A stretch of DNA of 46,185 nt, from contig JAHFRC010000006.1 of the NCBI GenBank assembly GCA_023259015.1, positions 1 through 46,185 of the forward strand. The letters are read 5' to 3'. The notes under the pieces are model-generated. The model made no database searches, had not been told where the DNA came from, and saw only the letters and a program-made list of their open reading frames with translations. Each line of letters opens with the position of its first letter. Within the stretch, counting starts at the first letter, position 1. Positions 17,427 to 26,641 of the stretch are shown one piece after another. The stretch comes from Nitrosomonadales bacterium (GTDB taxonomy: Bacteria; Pseudomonadota; Gammaproteobacteria; Burkholderiales; Gallionellaceae). The position numbers and the translations under genes were made by a program.

Positions 17427-19229
17427 ATGCGAACTCATTATTGCGGACTCCTGAATGTTTCAAATCTCGGCCAAACTGTTACCCTGTGCGGCTGGGCGCA
17501 TCGCCGCCGCGACCACGGCGGGGTGATTTTCATTGATTTGCGCGACCGCGAAGGGCTGGCGCAAGTGGTGTGCGACCCGGATCGCGCCGCGATGTTCAAG
17601 GTTGCCGAATCGGTGCGCAACGAATTCGTGCTGCGCGTCACGGGCCGCGTGCGCCGCCGTCCTGAAGGTACGGATAATCCCAATATCGGCAGCGGCGAAA
17701 TCGAGCTCCTGTGCCACGAGATCGAAGTGCTGAATACGGCACTCACGCCACCGTTCCAGCTGGATGACGAGAACCTGTCCGAGAACGTGCGCCTGACGCA
17801 CCGCGTGATTGACCTGCGCCGTCCGCAGATGCAGAAAAATCTGATGCTGCGCTACAAGACGGCGATGTCGTTCCGCCGTTTTCTGGATAGCTGCGGTTTC
17901 ATCGACATCGAGACCCCGATGCTGACCAAATCCACGCCGGAAGGCGCGCGCGATTACCTTGTGCCGTCGCGCGTGCATGCGGGCGAGTTTTTCGCATTGC
18001 CACAGTCGCCGCAGTTATTCAAGCAACTGCTGATGGTGGCGGGTTTCGACCGCTATTACCAGATCACCAAATGCTTTCGCGACGAAGACCTGCGCGCAGA
18101 CCGCCAGCCTGAATTCACCCAGGTGGATATCGAGACCTCTTTCCTGAGCGAGGAGCAGATCATGGCGCTGATGGAAGACATGCTGCGCACCGTTTTCAAG
18201 GAGGTGCTCAATGTGCATTTGCCCAATCCGTTCCCGCGCATGACCCATGCCGAAGCGATGGCGCGTTTTGGGTCGGACAAACCGGATATGCGCGTGACGC
18301 TGGAACTCACCGAAGTCATCGACGCGGTGAAAGACGTGGCGTTCAAGGTGTTTTCCACACCGGCGAACTCGCCTAACGGACGTGTTGCGGCGTTGCGCGT
18401 GCCGGGCGGTGCTGCGTTCACGCGCGGCGAGATCGATGAGTACACCAAGTTTGCCGGCATCTACGGCGCGAAGGGGCTGGCTTACATCAAGGTCAATGAT
18501 GTAACGCAGTTAAACGAAACCGGGCTGCAATCGCCCATTGTGAAAAACCTCAACGGGGCTGCGCTGAAAACCATCATCGAGCGCACGGGTGCTGCGAATG
18601 GCGACATCATTTTCTTCGGTGCGGACAAGGCCAAGGTGGTCAACGATGCACTGGGCGCATTGCGCGACAAGATCGGTCACGAGAAGAAATTTGTCAGCGG
18701 CGCGGCATGGGCGCCGCTGTGGGTGGTGGATTTCCCCATGTTCGAATATGACGAAGAAGCCAAGCGCTGGAACGCCTGCCACCATCCGTTTACTTCGCCC
18801 AAGGACGAACATCTTGCGCTATTGGAAACCGACCCCGGCAAATGCCTGGCCAAGGCTTACGACCTTGCCCTGAACGGATCGGAAATCGGCGGCGGTTCGG
18901 TGCGTATCCATCAGGAAGCCGTGCAATCGCAAGTGTTCCGTGCGCTCAACATCGGCGCGGAAGAAGCTCAGCTCAAGTTTGGTTTTCTGCTCGACGCCTT
19001 GCAATACGGCGCGCCCCCGCACGGTGGACTGGCTTTCGGCCTGGACCGCATCGTCGCCATGATGACCGGTGCAGAATCCATCCGCGACGTGATCCCCTTC
19101 CCCAAGACGCAGCGTGCGCAGTGCCTGCTGACCCAAGCACCCAGCCCGGTGGATGAAAAACAGTTGCGTGAATTGCACATCCACCTGCGCAAACATGTAC
19201 AGACCACGGTAGAGGTGGACAAGGAATAG
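17427..19229 (+). CDS. aspS: Aspartyl-tRNA synthetase
   Basis: A 600-residue class II synthetase of bacterial type. It has an N-terminal OB-fold anticodon-binding domain ([20 protein letters not shown]), motif 2 in [16 protein letters not shown], the inserted GAD domain, and motif 3 [15 protein letters not shown] near the C terminus. Sequence inspection alone does not show whether it also charges tRNA(Asn). The next gene, a secreted ribonuclease, begins 2 bp after the stop, so the synthetase and the ribonuclease/barstar pair may share a transcript. Confidence 0.97.
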   Translation: MRTHYCGLLNVSNLGQTVTLCGWAHRRRDHGGVIFIDLRDREGLAQVVCDPDRAAMFKVAESVRNEFVLRVTGRVRRRPEGTDNPNIGSGEIELLCHEIEVLNTALTPPFQLDDENLSENVRLTHRVIDLRRPQMQKNLMLRYKTAMSFRRFLDSCGFIDIETPMLTKSTPEGARDYLVPSRVHAGEFFALPQSPQLFKQLLMVAGFDRYYQITKCFRDEDLRADRQPEFTQVDIETSFLSEEQIMALMEDMLRTVFKEVLNVHLPNPFPRMTHAEAMARFGSDKPDMRVTLELTEVIDAVKDVAFKVFSTPANSPNGRVAALRVPGGAAFTRGEIDEYTKFAGIYGAKGLAYIKVNDVTQLNETGLQSPIVKNLNGAALKTIIERTGAANGDIIFFGADKAKVVNDALGALRDKIGHEKKFVSGAAWAPLWVVDFPMFEYDEEAKRWNACHHPFTSPKDEHLALLETDPGKCLAKAYDLALNGSEIGGGSVRIHQEAVQSQVFRALNIGAEEAQLKFGFLLDALQYGAPPHGGLAFGLDRIVAMMTGAESIRDVIPFPKTQRAQCLLTQAPSPVDEKQLRELHIHLRKHVQTTVEVDKE

Positions 19230-19231
19230 TT

Positions 19232-19603
19232 ATGCTGCGCAGCATCAAAGCATTGGTGCTGTTTGGGTTGTTTCTGTGCCTGCCTTTGGGAGCGCAGGCA
19301 GGCCATTCCCATGCTCACCAGGGCCCTGTGGCCTCTGTCAGCGAGGCAGAGCTGACAGCCCAGGCGCGCGATACCTTGCGCCTCATCAAACAAGGCGGGC
19401 CATTCCCCTTTCCGCGCGACGGCGCGGTGTTCGGCAACTTCGAGAGGCGCTTACCAAAACAGACACGCGGCTATTACCACGAATACACCGTGAAGACGCC
19501 GGGTGCGCGCAATCGCGGTGCACAGCGCATCGTGTGCGGGTCGTTGCCGGAGTGTTATTACAGCGACGATCATTACCAAACTTTCAGACGTATTCGGGAG
19601 TAG
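19232..19603 (+). CDS. Secreted guanyl-specific ribonuclease (RNase Sa/barnase-like)
   Basis: A 123-residue protein with a clear Sec signal peptide (about 1-23, ending AQA). The mature part contains YYHEYTVKTPGARNRGAQRI and YYSDDHYQTF, the core of microbial N1/T1 ribonucleases. The Glu of HEYTV, the Arg of GAQRI and the His of DDHYQTF correspond to the catalytic Glu, Arg and His of RNase Sa. It should cleave RNA after guanine and be exported to the periplasm or medium. A barstar-family gene follows 3 bp later, the classical arrangement for protecting the cytoplasm. Confidence 0.9.
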   Translation: MLRSIKALVLFGLFLCLPLGAQAGHSHAHQGPVASVSEAELTAQARDTLRLIKQGGPFPFPRDGAVFGNFERRLPKQTRGYYHEYTVKTPGARNRGAQRIVCGSLPECYYSDDHYQTFRRIRE

Positions 19604-19606
19604 TGC

Positions 19607-20002
19607 ATGAGTAATCCTGCACTGCGTTTAAAAGACGTGAACGAGGCGGGGGCTTACCGGCTGAGCTGTGGCGTGGGCGAGTTGCGTGATGCTGTCGCAC
19701 AGGCCGGTCTCACCTTGTTTGATGCAGACTTGGCTGCGGCACAAGGCAAGGGGGAGTTTCTTGCGGCTATAGCGCAGGCAATCAAGGCGCCGGAATGGTT
19801 TGGCGCTAATTGGGATGCGCTGGCTGATGCATTGGGTGACCTTTCCTGGCATCCTGCACCCGGCTATGTGCTGTTGCTGCACAACGGCGGCGAAAAATTG
19901 GGCTTGAGCACAGGAGAGTTGGCGATTGCCACGGGAATTTTTGCCGACACGGTGAGTTTCTGGAAGTCGCAGGGCAAACCGTTCTGGGTGTTTTTCTGCT
20001 AA
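19607..20002 (+). CDS. Barstar-family ribonuclease inhibitor
   Basis: A 131-residue protein. PEWFGANWDALADALGDLSW is the barstar helix region that plugs the ribonuclease active site, and the C terminus ends in a WVFF-type strand. It lies directly after the secreted ribonuclease and would neutralise any enzyme not yet exported. The N-terminal 40 residues are an extension often seen in proteobacterial barstars. Pairing with the adjacent ribonuclease is inferred from position. Confidence 0.9.
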   Translation: MSNPALRLKDVNEAGAYRLSCGVGELRDAVAQAGLTLFDADLAAAQGKGEFLAAIAQAIKAPEWFGANWDALADALGDLSWHPAPGYVLLLHNGGEKLGLSTGELAIATGIFADTVSFWKSQGKPFWVFFC

Positions 20003-20011
20003 ATTCAACAC

Positions 20012-20458
20012 ATGCCCTACAAACTTCCTGTTTCGGTGCTGGTGGTTATTTACACCCCTATCCTGGATATATTGCTGCTGGAGCGTGCCGATTATCCCGG
20101 TTACTGGCAGTCGGTGACGGGCAGTCGCGATGGCGATGAAACGTTACGCGAAACAGCCATTCGTGAAGTGGGCGAGGAAACCGGGTTGGATGTTATGCGC
20201 TATGCGCTGACGGACTGGCAGGTGCAGAATGTATATGATATCTACCCCATGTGGCGGCACCGTTACACGCCCGGCACCACGCATAACACCGAGCATGTGT
20301 TCGGGCTGGCAGTGTCCGGTGCATTGCCTATCCAATTATCGCCGCGCGAGCATTTGAGTTATATCTGGTTGCCGTGGCAGGAAGCCGCGAAGAAGGTGTT
20401 TTCGCCGAGCAACCGCGCGGCGATTTTGCAATTGCCGGAAAGGGCGAGCCATGCCTGA
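20012..20458 (+). CDS. nudB: Dihydroneopterin triphosphate diphosphatase
   Basis: A 148-residue Nudix hydrolase. The Nudix box is complete in [20 protein letters not shown] followed by TGLD. The overall sequence ([21 protein letters not shown]) fits NudB, which removes pyrophosphate from dihydroneopterin triphosphate in folate synthesis. Its last 8 bp overlap nadA. The position after aspS is common in proteobacteria. Substrate assignment rests on family resemblance. Confidence 0.88.
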   Translation: MPYKLPVSVLVVIYTPILDILLLERADYPGYWQSVTGSRDGDETLRETAIREVGEETGLDVMRYALTDWQVQNVYDIYPMWRHRYTPGTTHNTEHVFGLAVSGALPIQLSPREHLSYIWLPWQEAAKKVFSPSNRAAILQLPERASHA

Positions 20459-21545
20459 GAAAATAATTTCCATTCCTTACGACCACCCCCATGCCAGTGC
20501 CGCTTGCAGCACCGAGCAAGCTTGGGCGAGAAAGCCGCGTGAGCCAAATCCTGCCGAGAAAGCGGAGCTGATCGCGCGCATCAAGCGCATGCTGAAAGAG
20601 CAGGATGCGGTGCTGGTGGCGCATTATTACGTGCATCCCGACTTGCAGGATCTGGCCGAGGCGACCGGCGGCATGGTGTCGGATTCGCTCGACATGGCCA
20701 ACTTCGGCCACCAGCATCCGGCCAAGACCATCGTCGTGGCGGGTGTGCGCTTCATGGGGGAGACCGCGAAAATACTCAACCCGGAGAAGCGCGTGCTGAT
20801 GCCCGACCTGGAAGCGGAATGCTCGCTTGATCTGGGTTGCCCGGCGGACGAATTTTCTGCATTCTGCGATGCACACCCGGATCGCACGGTGGTGGTGTAT
20901 GCCAACACCAGCGCGGCGGTGAAGGCGCGCGCCGACTGGATGGTGACCAGCTCCATCGCGCTGCCCATCGCCAAACATCTCAAGGAACAGGGGCAGAAAA
21001 TCCTGTGGGCGCCGGATCGTCACCTGGGAGAATACATCCAGCAGCAGACCGGCGCGGACATGCTGCTTTGGCAGGGTTCGTGTGTGGTGCATGACGAGTT
21101 CAAGGCCAAAGAACTGGCCGAACTCAAGGCGCAGCATCCTGAAGCCAGGGTGCTGGTGCACCCGGAATCGCCGCGAGCAGTAGTAAAACTGGCGGATGTG
21201 GTCGGCTCCACCACGCAACTCATCAAGGCCACGCAGACTTTGGATGCGAAAGAATTCATCGTGGCCACCGACAACGGCATCCTGCACAAGATGCGCACGC
21301 TGTCGCCGGATAAAGTATTTCTGGAAGCGCCCACTGCCGGTTACGGCGCGACCTGCATCAGTTGCAGCCACTGTCCGTGGATGGCGATGAACGGCCTGAT
21401 TAATTTGGCGGAAGTATTGGAAAACGGCAAGAATGAAATTTACGTTAACCCGGAAGTCGGGCGCAGGGCCAAGGTTTCCATCGAGCGCATGCTGGATTTC
21501 GCACGGCAGATCAATCTGCCTACGCGCGGTATCGGCAACGCATAA
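20451..21545 (+). CDS. nadA: Quinolinate synthase
   Basis: A 364-residue NadA that condenses iminoaspartate with dihydroxyacetone phosphate in NAD synthesis. The three iron-sulfur cluster regions are visible: the cysteine in [11 protein letters not shown], the single cysteine near WQGSC, and [23 protein letters not shown] and ANTSAAVKA are further family landmarks. The ATG at 20451 overlaps nudB. No T-run hairpin follows. nadB and nadC are not nearby. Confidence 0.96.
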   Translation: MPEKIISIPYDHPHASAACSTEQAWARKPREPNPAEKAELIARIKRMLKEQDAVLVAHYYVHPDLQDLAEATGGMVSDSLDMANFGHQHPAKTIVVAGVRFMGETAKILNPEKRVLMPDLEAECSLDLGCPADEFSAFCDAHPDRTVVVYANTSAAVKARADWMVTSSIALPIAKHLKEQGQKILWAPDRHLGEYIQQQTGADMLLWQGSCVVHDEFKAKELAELKAQHPEARVLVHPESPRAVVKLADVVGSTTQLIKATQTLDAKEFIVATDNGILHKMRTLSPDKVFLEAPTAGYGATCISCSHCPWMAMNGLINLAEVLENGKNEIYVNPEVGRRAKVSIERMLDFARQINLPTRGIGNA

Positions 21546-21589
21546 GCTTTAGCAAATAAAACCAGGAAGGCGCTATCCAAAATCCAATC

Positions 21590-21718
21590 TTAATGCTGGG
21601 CTGAAACAGCTTTAACATCGACATAAAACCCCTGGTTCCGCAACTCTTGCGCTTTTTCCAAACTGGCAAAAATGGTATAGCGTAAAACATCGTGGTAATA
21701 GACATATAGCTTAAACAT
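21590..21718 (-). CDS. Small 42-residue hypothetical protein
   Basis: An open frame on the minus strand begins with ATG at 21716-21718 and ends with TAA. A strong GGAGGT ribosome-binding site lies about 5 nt before the ATG (plus strand ACCTCC at 21722-21727). The product starts MFKLYVYYHDVLRYTIFASL and ends DVKAVSAQH; it is mixed in composition and has a charged middle with a likely short helix (LEKAQELRNQ). It matches no family I recognise. The good initiation site and natural composition argue for a real gene. Longer frames overlapping it (to 21744 and 21893) have poorer composition. Confidence 0.55.
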   Translation of the reverse strand: MFKLYVYYHDVLRYTIFASLEKAQELRNQGFYVDVKAVSAQH

Positions 21719-22003
21719 GATGACCTCCATCCATAAACAGGCACCTTAACAAGGAGTATCGGTTACTTACTGCCGAACTTGGGTTTGTTACCCTTGTATA
21801 ATTAGTCCTGCATATTGCGTACCAACACAATGCCTTTTTGCCAGGGCTGGCGTAAATATTGGCGTGAAAGGTTTTAGCAAACGTCTCTGGCAAGGTCGAA
21901 AAGTTTAAAACTGGAAAAGATTTATTCTCAATTTAAATAATGAAAACCAAAAATGGTACGCTGAGAAGGGGAATGTGATATGCCCATTACAACTTGATAT
22001 GTC
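21719..22003. other. Intergenic region between small gene and ybhP-like gene
   Basis: 285 bp between divergently oriented genes, so it should hold promoters in both directions. A TATAAT hexamer is present on the plus strand near 21797 without a convincing -35. I see no RNA gene or repeat. Confidence 0.35.
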
Positions 22004-22744
22004 ATGACAGTCCTGCGCATCGCTACCTACAATATTCACAAGGGGTTTTCCCATTTCAACCGGCGCGTGGTGCTGCACGATTTGCGTGACCGCCTGCGTG
22101 AACTTAACGCCGACATCATGTTCCTGCAAGAGGTGCAGGGTGAGAATGTCCGCGATGCGCTTCGCTACCACAGTTACCCTGCACAACCGCAGCATGAATT
22201 TCTGGCCGACCAGATGTGGCCGCATCATGCTTATGGGAAAAACGCAGTCTATGACGATGGCCATCACGGCAACGCCATACTGAGCCGTTACCCGATTGTG
22301 CGCTGGGATAACCAGGATATTTCCGCACACCGTTTTGAGAGCCGAGGGTTGTTGCATTGCGAAATTGAGCCGCCGGGGACCGGCCGGTTGGTGCATTGCA
22401 TCTGTGTACATTTTGGCCTGTCCGCGCGCGGGCGCGGCGTGCAGTTTAATGCACTGGTTGAGCGCATCAAGCAAATGGTGCCGGCAGATGCACCGTTGAT
22501 TGTCGCTGGTGATTTCAACGATTGGCGTAACCGGGCGCGCAGCATGCTGGCTCTGGAATTGCAGTTGCATGAAGTGCATGAGGAAAACCACGGCAGGCTA
22601 GCGCGCAGTTATCCGGCCGGCATGCCGCTGCTGCGGATGGACCGGATTTATGTGCGTGGCCTTGAAGTCCGGCGCAGCAGCGTGCATGCATGGAGGAAAA
22701 TTTCCGACCATGCGGCGCTGTCCACAACGCTTGTCTTGCCATGA
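22004..22744 (+). CDS. Endonuclease/exonuclease/phosphatase family protein (YbhP-like)
   Basis: A 246-residue member of the EEP fold. ATYNIHKGFSHFN, MFLQEVQGE, HHGNAILSRYP, VHFGLSARGRG, IVAGDFNDW and the terminal ISDHAALS are the ordered metal- and phosphate-binding motifs. Its stop overlaps the ATG of the cardiolipin synthase gene, and the same pair (ybhP-ybhO/clsB) occurs in E. coli, which suggests a role in phospholipid metabolism. The substrate is unknown. Confidence 0.9.
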   Translation: MTVLRIATYNIHKGFSHFNRRVVLHDLRDRLRELNADIMFLQEVQGENVRDALRYHSYPAQPQHEFLADQMWPHHAYGKNAVYDDGHHGNAILSRYPIVRWDNQDISAHRFESRGLLHCEIEPPGTGRLVHCICVHFGLSARGRGVQFNALVERIKQMVPADAPLIVAGDFNDWRNRARSMLALELQLHEVHEENHGRLARSYPAGMPLLRMDRIYVRGLEVRRSSVHAWRKISDHAALSTTLVLP

Positions 22745-23913
22745 GCAGCCAGCATCAGGTTGATGGACACACCCTCACCCTGCTGCATAACGGTGGGGAA
22801 TATTTTCCACGCCTTATTTCTGCGATAGACGGCGCAACCCATTCGATTTATCTGGAAGCATATATTTTTGCAGCCGATGCCACCGGGCGCATGGTTTCCG
22901 AAGCGTTGCAGCGCGCGGCCAGGCGCGGGATAATGACGCACCTGTTGCTGGATGGTTTTGGCAGTGCCGGATTACCGCATGAATGGGAGAGCGAGCTGCA
23001 TTCGGCAGGAGTAGAGGTATTGTGGTTCCGCCCCGAGATCGCGCGCTTCAAATTGCGCCGCCATCGCCTGCGCCGCCTGCACCGCAAGCTGGCGGTGGTG
23101 GATGGGCATATCGCCTTTGTAGGCGGCATAAATATCATCAACGATATACCCGGCGGCCAGATTGCGGCGCCACGCCTGGATTATACGGTGGCGGTGCAAG
23201 GTGAGACGGTAGCGCGCATCCATGCGGCCATGCGGCGTTTGTGGATGGTGGTGTCATGGACGAATTTACATCGCCAGCGCGAGCACCCGAAAATCAAGCT
23301 GGCACACCCCAATGAGACGCAGCACAAAATAGATTTCCTGCTGTGCGACAATTTACGCCACCGGCGCGACATCGAACTGGCTTACCTCAAAGCCATTGGA
23401 GGCGCACAGCACGAAATCATCATCGCCAACGCCTACTTCCTGCCCGGCATGCGTTTCCGCCGCGCCCTGCTGCATGCGGCAAGGCGCGGGGTGCGCGTGG
23501 CGCTGCTGCTGCAGGGGCAAGTAGAGTATCGCTTGCAGCATTACGCCATGCTCGCGCTTTATGACGAATTATTGGGTGCGGGCGTGGAGATATACGAATA
23601 CCACGCCAGTTTTTTGCATGCCAAAGTGGCGGTGGTGGATGGCTATTGGGCGACAGTCGGCTCATCCAACATCGACCCATTCAGCCTGTGGCTGGGGCGC
23701 GAAGCCAATCTGGTGGTGTGCGATGCGGGGTTTGCAGAATCACTATACGCCAGCCTGCTGCATGAAATGTCGCATGGGGCGCATCCGGTTGCCAAGGCTT
23801 CCTGGCGCAAACAGGGAGTATGGGCGCATCTGCTGGCGCGAGTGAGCTATGCCGCAGTGCTCTTCCTGACCAGCGTGTTCGGTTATGCGCGCGGGCGCGA
23901 AGGTGATGTTTAG
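22741..23913 (+). CDS. clsB: Cardiolipin synthase B (phospholipase D family)
   Basis: A 390-residue protein with two HKD motifs, HRKLAVVDGHIAFVGG (H114, K116, D121) and HAKVAVVDG (His about 293), typical of PLD-type cardiolipin synthases. There are no N-terminal membrane helices, which fits ClsB rather than ClsA; a hydrophobic stretch near the C terminus (YAAVLFLTSVFGYA) may associate with the membrane. The ATG at 22741 overlaps the preceding stop (ATGA). Confidence 0.9.
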   Translation: MSSQHQVDGHTLTLLHNGGEYFPRLISAIDGATHSIYLEAYIFAADATGRMVSEALQRAARRGIMTHLLLDGFGSAGLPHEWESELHSAGVEVLWFRPEIARFKLRRHRLRRLHRKLAVVDGHIAFVGGINIINDIPGGQIAAPRLDYTVAVQGETVARIHAAMRRLWMVVSWTNLHRQREHPKIKLAHPNETQHKIDFLLCDNLRHRRDIELAYLKAIGGAQHEIIIANAYFLPGMRFRRALLHAARRGVRVALLLQGQVEYRLQHYAMLALYDELLGAGVEIYEYHASFLHAKVAVVDGYWATVGSSNIDPFSLWLGREANLVVCDAGFAESLYASLLHEMSHGAHPVAKASWRKQGVWAHLLARVSYAAVLFLTSVFGYARGREGDV

Positions 23914-24221
23914 TTTCTCGTAATGAGTAACTACCGGGAGATGAGTACTTCGTTGACTTGAATAATTTACGGCTTCGGAAATATTATTGCGCTAAACTGG
24001 CCGGATGGTGTGGGGCGAGCGCCGGGTCTTTTGTTGAAGAAGTTCATTATTTTTTCGGCTCGTATGTTATTTTCTGGCGAAACTTGCCGATACAGCTTGG
24101 ATGGAACAATCATCAATGTTTCCCGTAATCTTGCCAGACGTGAAGCGAGATTTAAAGCAGCCCTTGATTTATCTGGATTTTCCGGTATCCTTTGGAATGT
24201 AAACTTTAGTTGGTTTTGGAC
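23914..24221. other. Intergenic region upstream of the PBP7-like gene
   Basis: About 308 bp without a convincing gene. A plus-strand frame at 24010-24243 shows no family features. A possible promoter is TTGATT (24164-24169), 16 bp spacer, TATCCT (24186-24191), which would serve the endopeptidase gene with a leader of about 25 nt. I see no hairpin with a T-run after clsB. Confidence 0.35.
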
Positions 24222-25115
24222 GTGTACAAAAAAATTATATTAATCGGGTTGCTGGGCTGCGCATTTGCTGTGCAAGCGGCACCCAATGATGCGGCGGAAA
24301 CAACGCAGAGTGACGAGCTGACCAGCGAAGTGCTGAAATTGGCATCATCGCCAAAATTGTACTCATCAATTGCCCTGATTTATGACGAACAGAGGCAGGT
24401 TCCGCTGTATACCAAGAATGCCGATACGGTTGCACCGATTGCCTCCATCAGCAAGCTGATGACGGCGATGGTGGTGCTGGACGCGAAGTTGCCGCTGGAT
24501 GAGGAAATCAGCATCAGCGCGCTTGATATCGATATGCTTAAGGGCACGCGTTCGCGCATTAACCCCGGCATGAAGCTGACGCGCAGTGAGTTGCTCAAGC
24601 TGGCCCTGATGTCTTCCGAGAATCGGGCGGCTGCCGCATTGGCACGCACTTATCCGGGCGGAACCGATGCTGCCGTGGCGATGATGAATTACAAGGCGCG
24701 CACGCTGGGCATGAATGATACGCGCTTCCTCGACCCGACTGGCCTGAACAGCGGCAATATTTCCACCGCGCAGGACTTGGTGAAAATGGTTCAGGCGGCA
24801 CGGAGCTATGACCTCATTCACGAATTCACCACCACCCCTTCTCATCTGGTTGATATGGCGGGGCGCCGTCCGATGCGCTTCAATAACACCAATCCGCTGG
24901 TGAAGAATGCATCCTGGGATATCGGCGTCAGCAAGACCGGCTACATCAGTGAGGCGGGGCGTTGCCTTGTGATGCAAGCCAAAATCAACCAGCGCCCGGT
25001 AATTATTGTGTTGCTCGATTCGTGGGGCATGCGCACCCGCGTCGGTGATGCAAACCGCATCAAGAAGTGGATGGAAAGCGCTTACGCGCGTGCGCGCAGC
25101 ACCCGCCGCAGCTGA
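24222..25115 (+). CDS. pbpG: D-alanyl-D-alanine endopeptidase (PBP7 family)
   Basis: A 297-residue serine peptidase that cuts peptide cross-links in peptidoglycan. A signal peptide covers about residues 1-19. The catalytic motifs are SISK (75-78), SEN (132-134) and KTG (238-240). The length and the absence of a C-terminal amphipathic anchor fit PbpG rather than PBP5/6. The start is uncertain: GTG at 24222 gives a clean signal peptide with two lysines, while TTG at 24210 would add four residues. An intrinsic terminator follows at 25140. Confidence 0.88.
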   Translation: MYKKIILIGLLGCAFAVQAAPNDAAETTQSDELTSEVLKLASSPKLYSSIALIYDEQRQVPLYTKNADTVAPIASISKLMTAMVVLDAKLPLDEEISISALDIDMLKGTRSRINPGMKLTRSELLKLALMSSENRAAAALARTYPGGTDAAVAMMNYKARTLGMNDTRFLDPTGLNSGNISTAQDLVKMVQAARSYDLIHEFTTTPSHLVDMAGRRPMRFNNTNPLVKNASWDIGVSKTGYISEAGRCLVMQAKINQRPVIIVLLDSWGMRTRVGDANRIKKWMESAYARARSTRRS

Positions 25116-25139
25116 TTTTTATGGGCTTGATTTTGTGAT

Positions 25140-25165
25140 GGGGGCTTTATGCCCCCTTCTTTTTT
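25140..25165 (+). terminator. Rho-independent terminator after pbpG
   Basis: GGGGGC, a TTTAT loop and GCCCCC (25140-25156) are followed by TTCTTTTTT. It separates pbpG from phoB. Confidence 0.9.
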
Positions 25166-25253
25166 GCGCGAGAGGTTTTGCCGGAGTACCCGGGCAAGGT
25201 GGACACAGAATGAAAATGTTTTCTCGTTGATACGCTGCGCTTTGCACAACACA

Positions 25254-25287
25254 CTGTCACACAGATGTCACAATTTGCCAATAACAT
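25254..25287 (+). promoter_or_regulatory. phoB: Pho-box-like site upstream of phoB
   Basis: CTGTCAC (25254-25260), a 4-bp spacer and ATGTCAC (25265-25271) reproduce the layout of a Pho box, two 7-bp direct repeats 4 bp apart with consensus CTGTCAT. A possible -10, TAACAT, lies at 25282-25287. The site suggests that PhoB activates its own gene when phosphate is low, as known in enterobacteria. Confidence 0.6.
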
Positions 25288-25334
25288 TGCCTTCTATTGT
25301 TAACGAGCTGTTATTAACGAAGCTGGAGAAAATC

Positions 25335-26042
25335 TTGGATGCAACCATCCTGCTGGTGGAAGACGAACCGGCGATACTGGAACTGCTGGCAATCAACATC
25401 ACGCAGTGCGGCTACCGGGCTCTTCGGGCGCATGATGCCGCAGCCGCCATGGTACACATCAGCCGCGCCGTACCCACCCTGATCCTGCTAGACTGGATGT
25501 TGCCCGACATCAGCGGGGTGGAACTGGCGCGCCGCTTGCGCGCAGACCAGCGCACGCGCGACATACCCATCATTATGCTGACCGCGCGTGCCGACGAACG
25601 CGATAAGGTGCAAGGGCTGGAATCCGGTGCGGACGATTACATCACCAAGCCGTTCTCGCCGCGTGAGTTGAAAGCGCGCATCCGTGCCGTGCTGCGCCGC
25701 CGTGCGCCACAGGCGGGTGATGAGACATTAACCGCTGGCGGGCTAGCACTGTCACCGGCCATGCATCGCGTCAGCGCTAATGGAGCTGAGGTTGATCTTG
25801 GGCCTACCGAATTCCGTTTGCTGCATTTCTTCATGACCCATGCCGAGCGCGTTTATAGCCGCTCGCAATTGCTCAACCATGTGTGGGGCGACCATGTGTT
25901 TGTGGAGGAACGTACGGTAGACGTGCATATCCGCCGCCTGCGCCAGGCACTCGAACCATCCGGCATCGATGGGTTGATCCAGACTGTGCGCGGCAGCGGC
26001 TACCGTTTTTCAATTGACTATACGCAGCATCAGAAATCGTAG
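25335..26042 (+). CDS. phoB: Phosphate regulon response regulator PhoB
   Basis: A 235-residue OmpR-family regulator. The receiver domain has D10/E11, the phosphoryl acceptor D53 (LLDWMLPD) and K105 (YITKPFSPRE). The C-terminal winged helix contains LGPTEFRLLHFFMTH, YSRSQLLNHVWG and RTVDVHIRRLRQAL, close to PhoB. TTG at 25335 is the likely start: GGAG lies 6 nt before it and the protein then begins MDATILLVEDEP. The phoR sensor gene that usually follows is absent; the next 380 bp hold no gene. Confidence 0.88.
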   Translation: MDATILLVEDEPAILELLAINITQCGYRALRAHDAAAAMVHISRAVPTLILLDWMLPDISGVELARRLRADQRTRDIPIIMLTARADERDKVQGLESGADDYITKPFSPRELKARIRAVLRRRAPQAGDETLTAGGLALSPAMHRVSANGAEVDLGPTEFRLLHFFMTHAERVYSRSQLLNHVWGDHVFVEERTVDVHIRRLRQALEPSGIDGLIQTVRGSGYRFSIDYTQHQKS

Positions 26043-26422
26043 TGAACGGGCTGGCAGCGGGGGAGCACCACACGAGCCAGTTCGTGCAGTAGATTCATGT
26101 CGCCATGTGTACCGTTTTTTGCTGTGCCTTGCCTTTATATACACCAGCACAGCGTTTCAAACTGCACAATTTCCATCAAACCCCCGAAGGCATGGCCGGC
26201 CTCGGTGGGACATGCGAACCCATGCAAGCGTTTATTCTTAGGCAGGGGGGCAATTTCTGGCAGCCATTTATCTCTATAAACTGACCGCGTATCCCTTTAT
26301 TTGCGCCACTTATTCCTACCCTGAAGAGCCGCCGGATGGGCTTGGGGCGCGATTTATTTTCTGCTAGTGTTTCTCCCGCATGTTGTTTATGAAAACCATT
26401 TTTAAAGTTGAAGGAGAAGATC
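26043..26422. other. Gene-free region where phoR would be expected
   Basis: 380 bp between phoB and a small gene. No frame resembles PhoR or any histidine kinase. I see no RNA gene. The last 70 bp before 26423 are AT-rich and probably carry the promoter of the small gene. Confidence 0.45.
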
Positions 26423-26617
26423 ATGGGTAGCCTTGCCAAAATAGAAAAAGACTGGAAACCACTCTGCACCGACCCCCTGTTTGAAATCCAAACAGACCAT
26501 CCGATAGTATGTGTGGAGCACAAGCAAACCAGGGAACACGCCTACTTTGACATCAAACTAGGTCGATTCCTTTCACAACAGGAAGCCTTTGATGTGCTGA
26601 GTGGAAATTACTGGTAA
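26423..26617 (+). CDS. Small 64-residue hypothetical protein
   Basis: The ATG at 26423 has a strong AAGGAG site 6 nt upstream. The product begins MGSLAKIEKDWKPLCTDPLF and ends FDVLSGNYW; it contains two cysteines and no membrane segment or signal peptide. I do not recognise a family. Natural composition and the good ribosome-binding site support a real gene. It is isolated from phoB by 380 bp and followed by a decayed gene remnant. Confidence 0.65.
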   Translation: MGSLAKIEKDWKPLCTDPLFEIQTDHPIVCVEHKQTREHAYFDIKLGRFLSQQEAFDVLSGNYW

Positions 26618-26641
26618 ACCGTAAACGCATCGGTAAATTAC

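Noticed and set aside
20328-21371. 347-codon open frame on the minus strand
   Set aside because: Antisense to nudB/nadA, both strongly supported.
21520-21744. 74-codon minus-strand frame overlapping the 42-codon gene
   Set aside because: No ribosome-binding site at its start, overlaps the end of nadA, and is in a different frame from the well-initiated small gene.
24010-24243. 77-codon plus-strand frame upstream of pbpG
   Set aside because: Overlaps the pbpG start in another frame and shows no family features.
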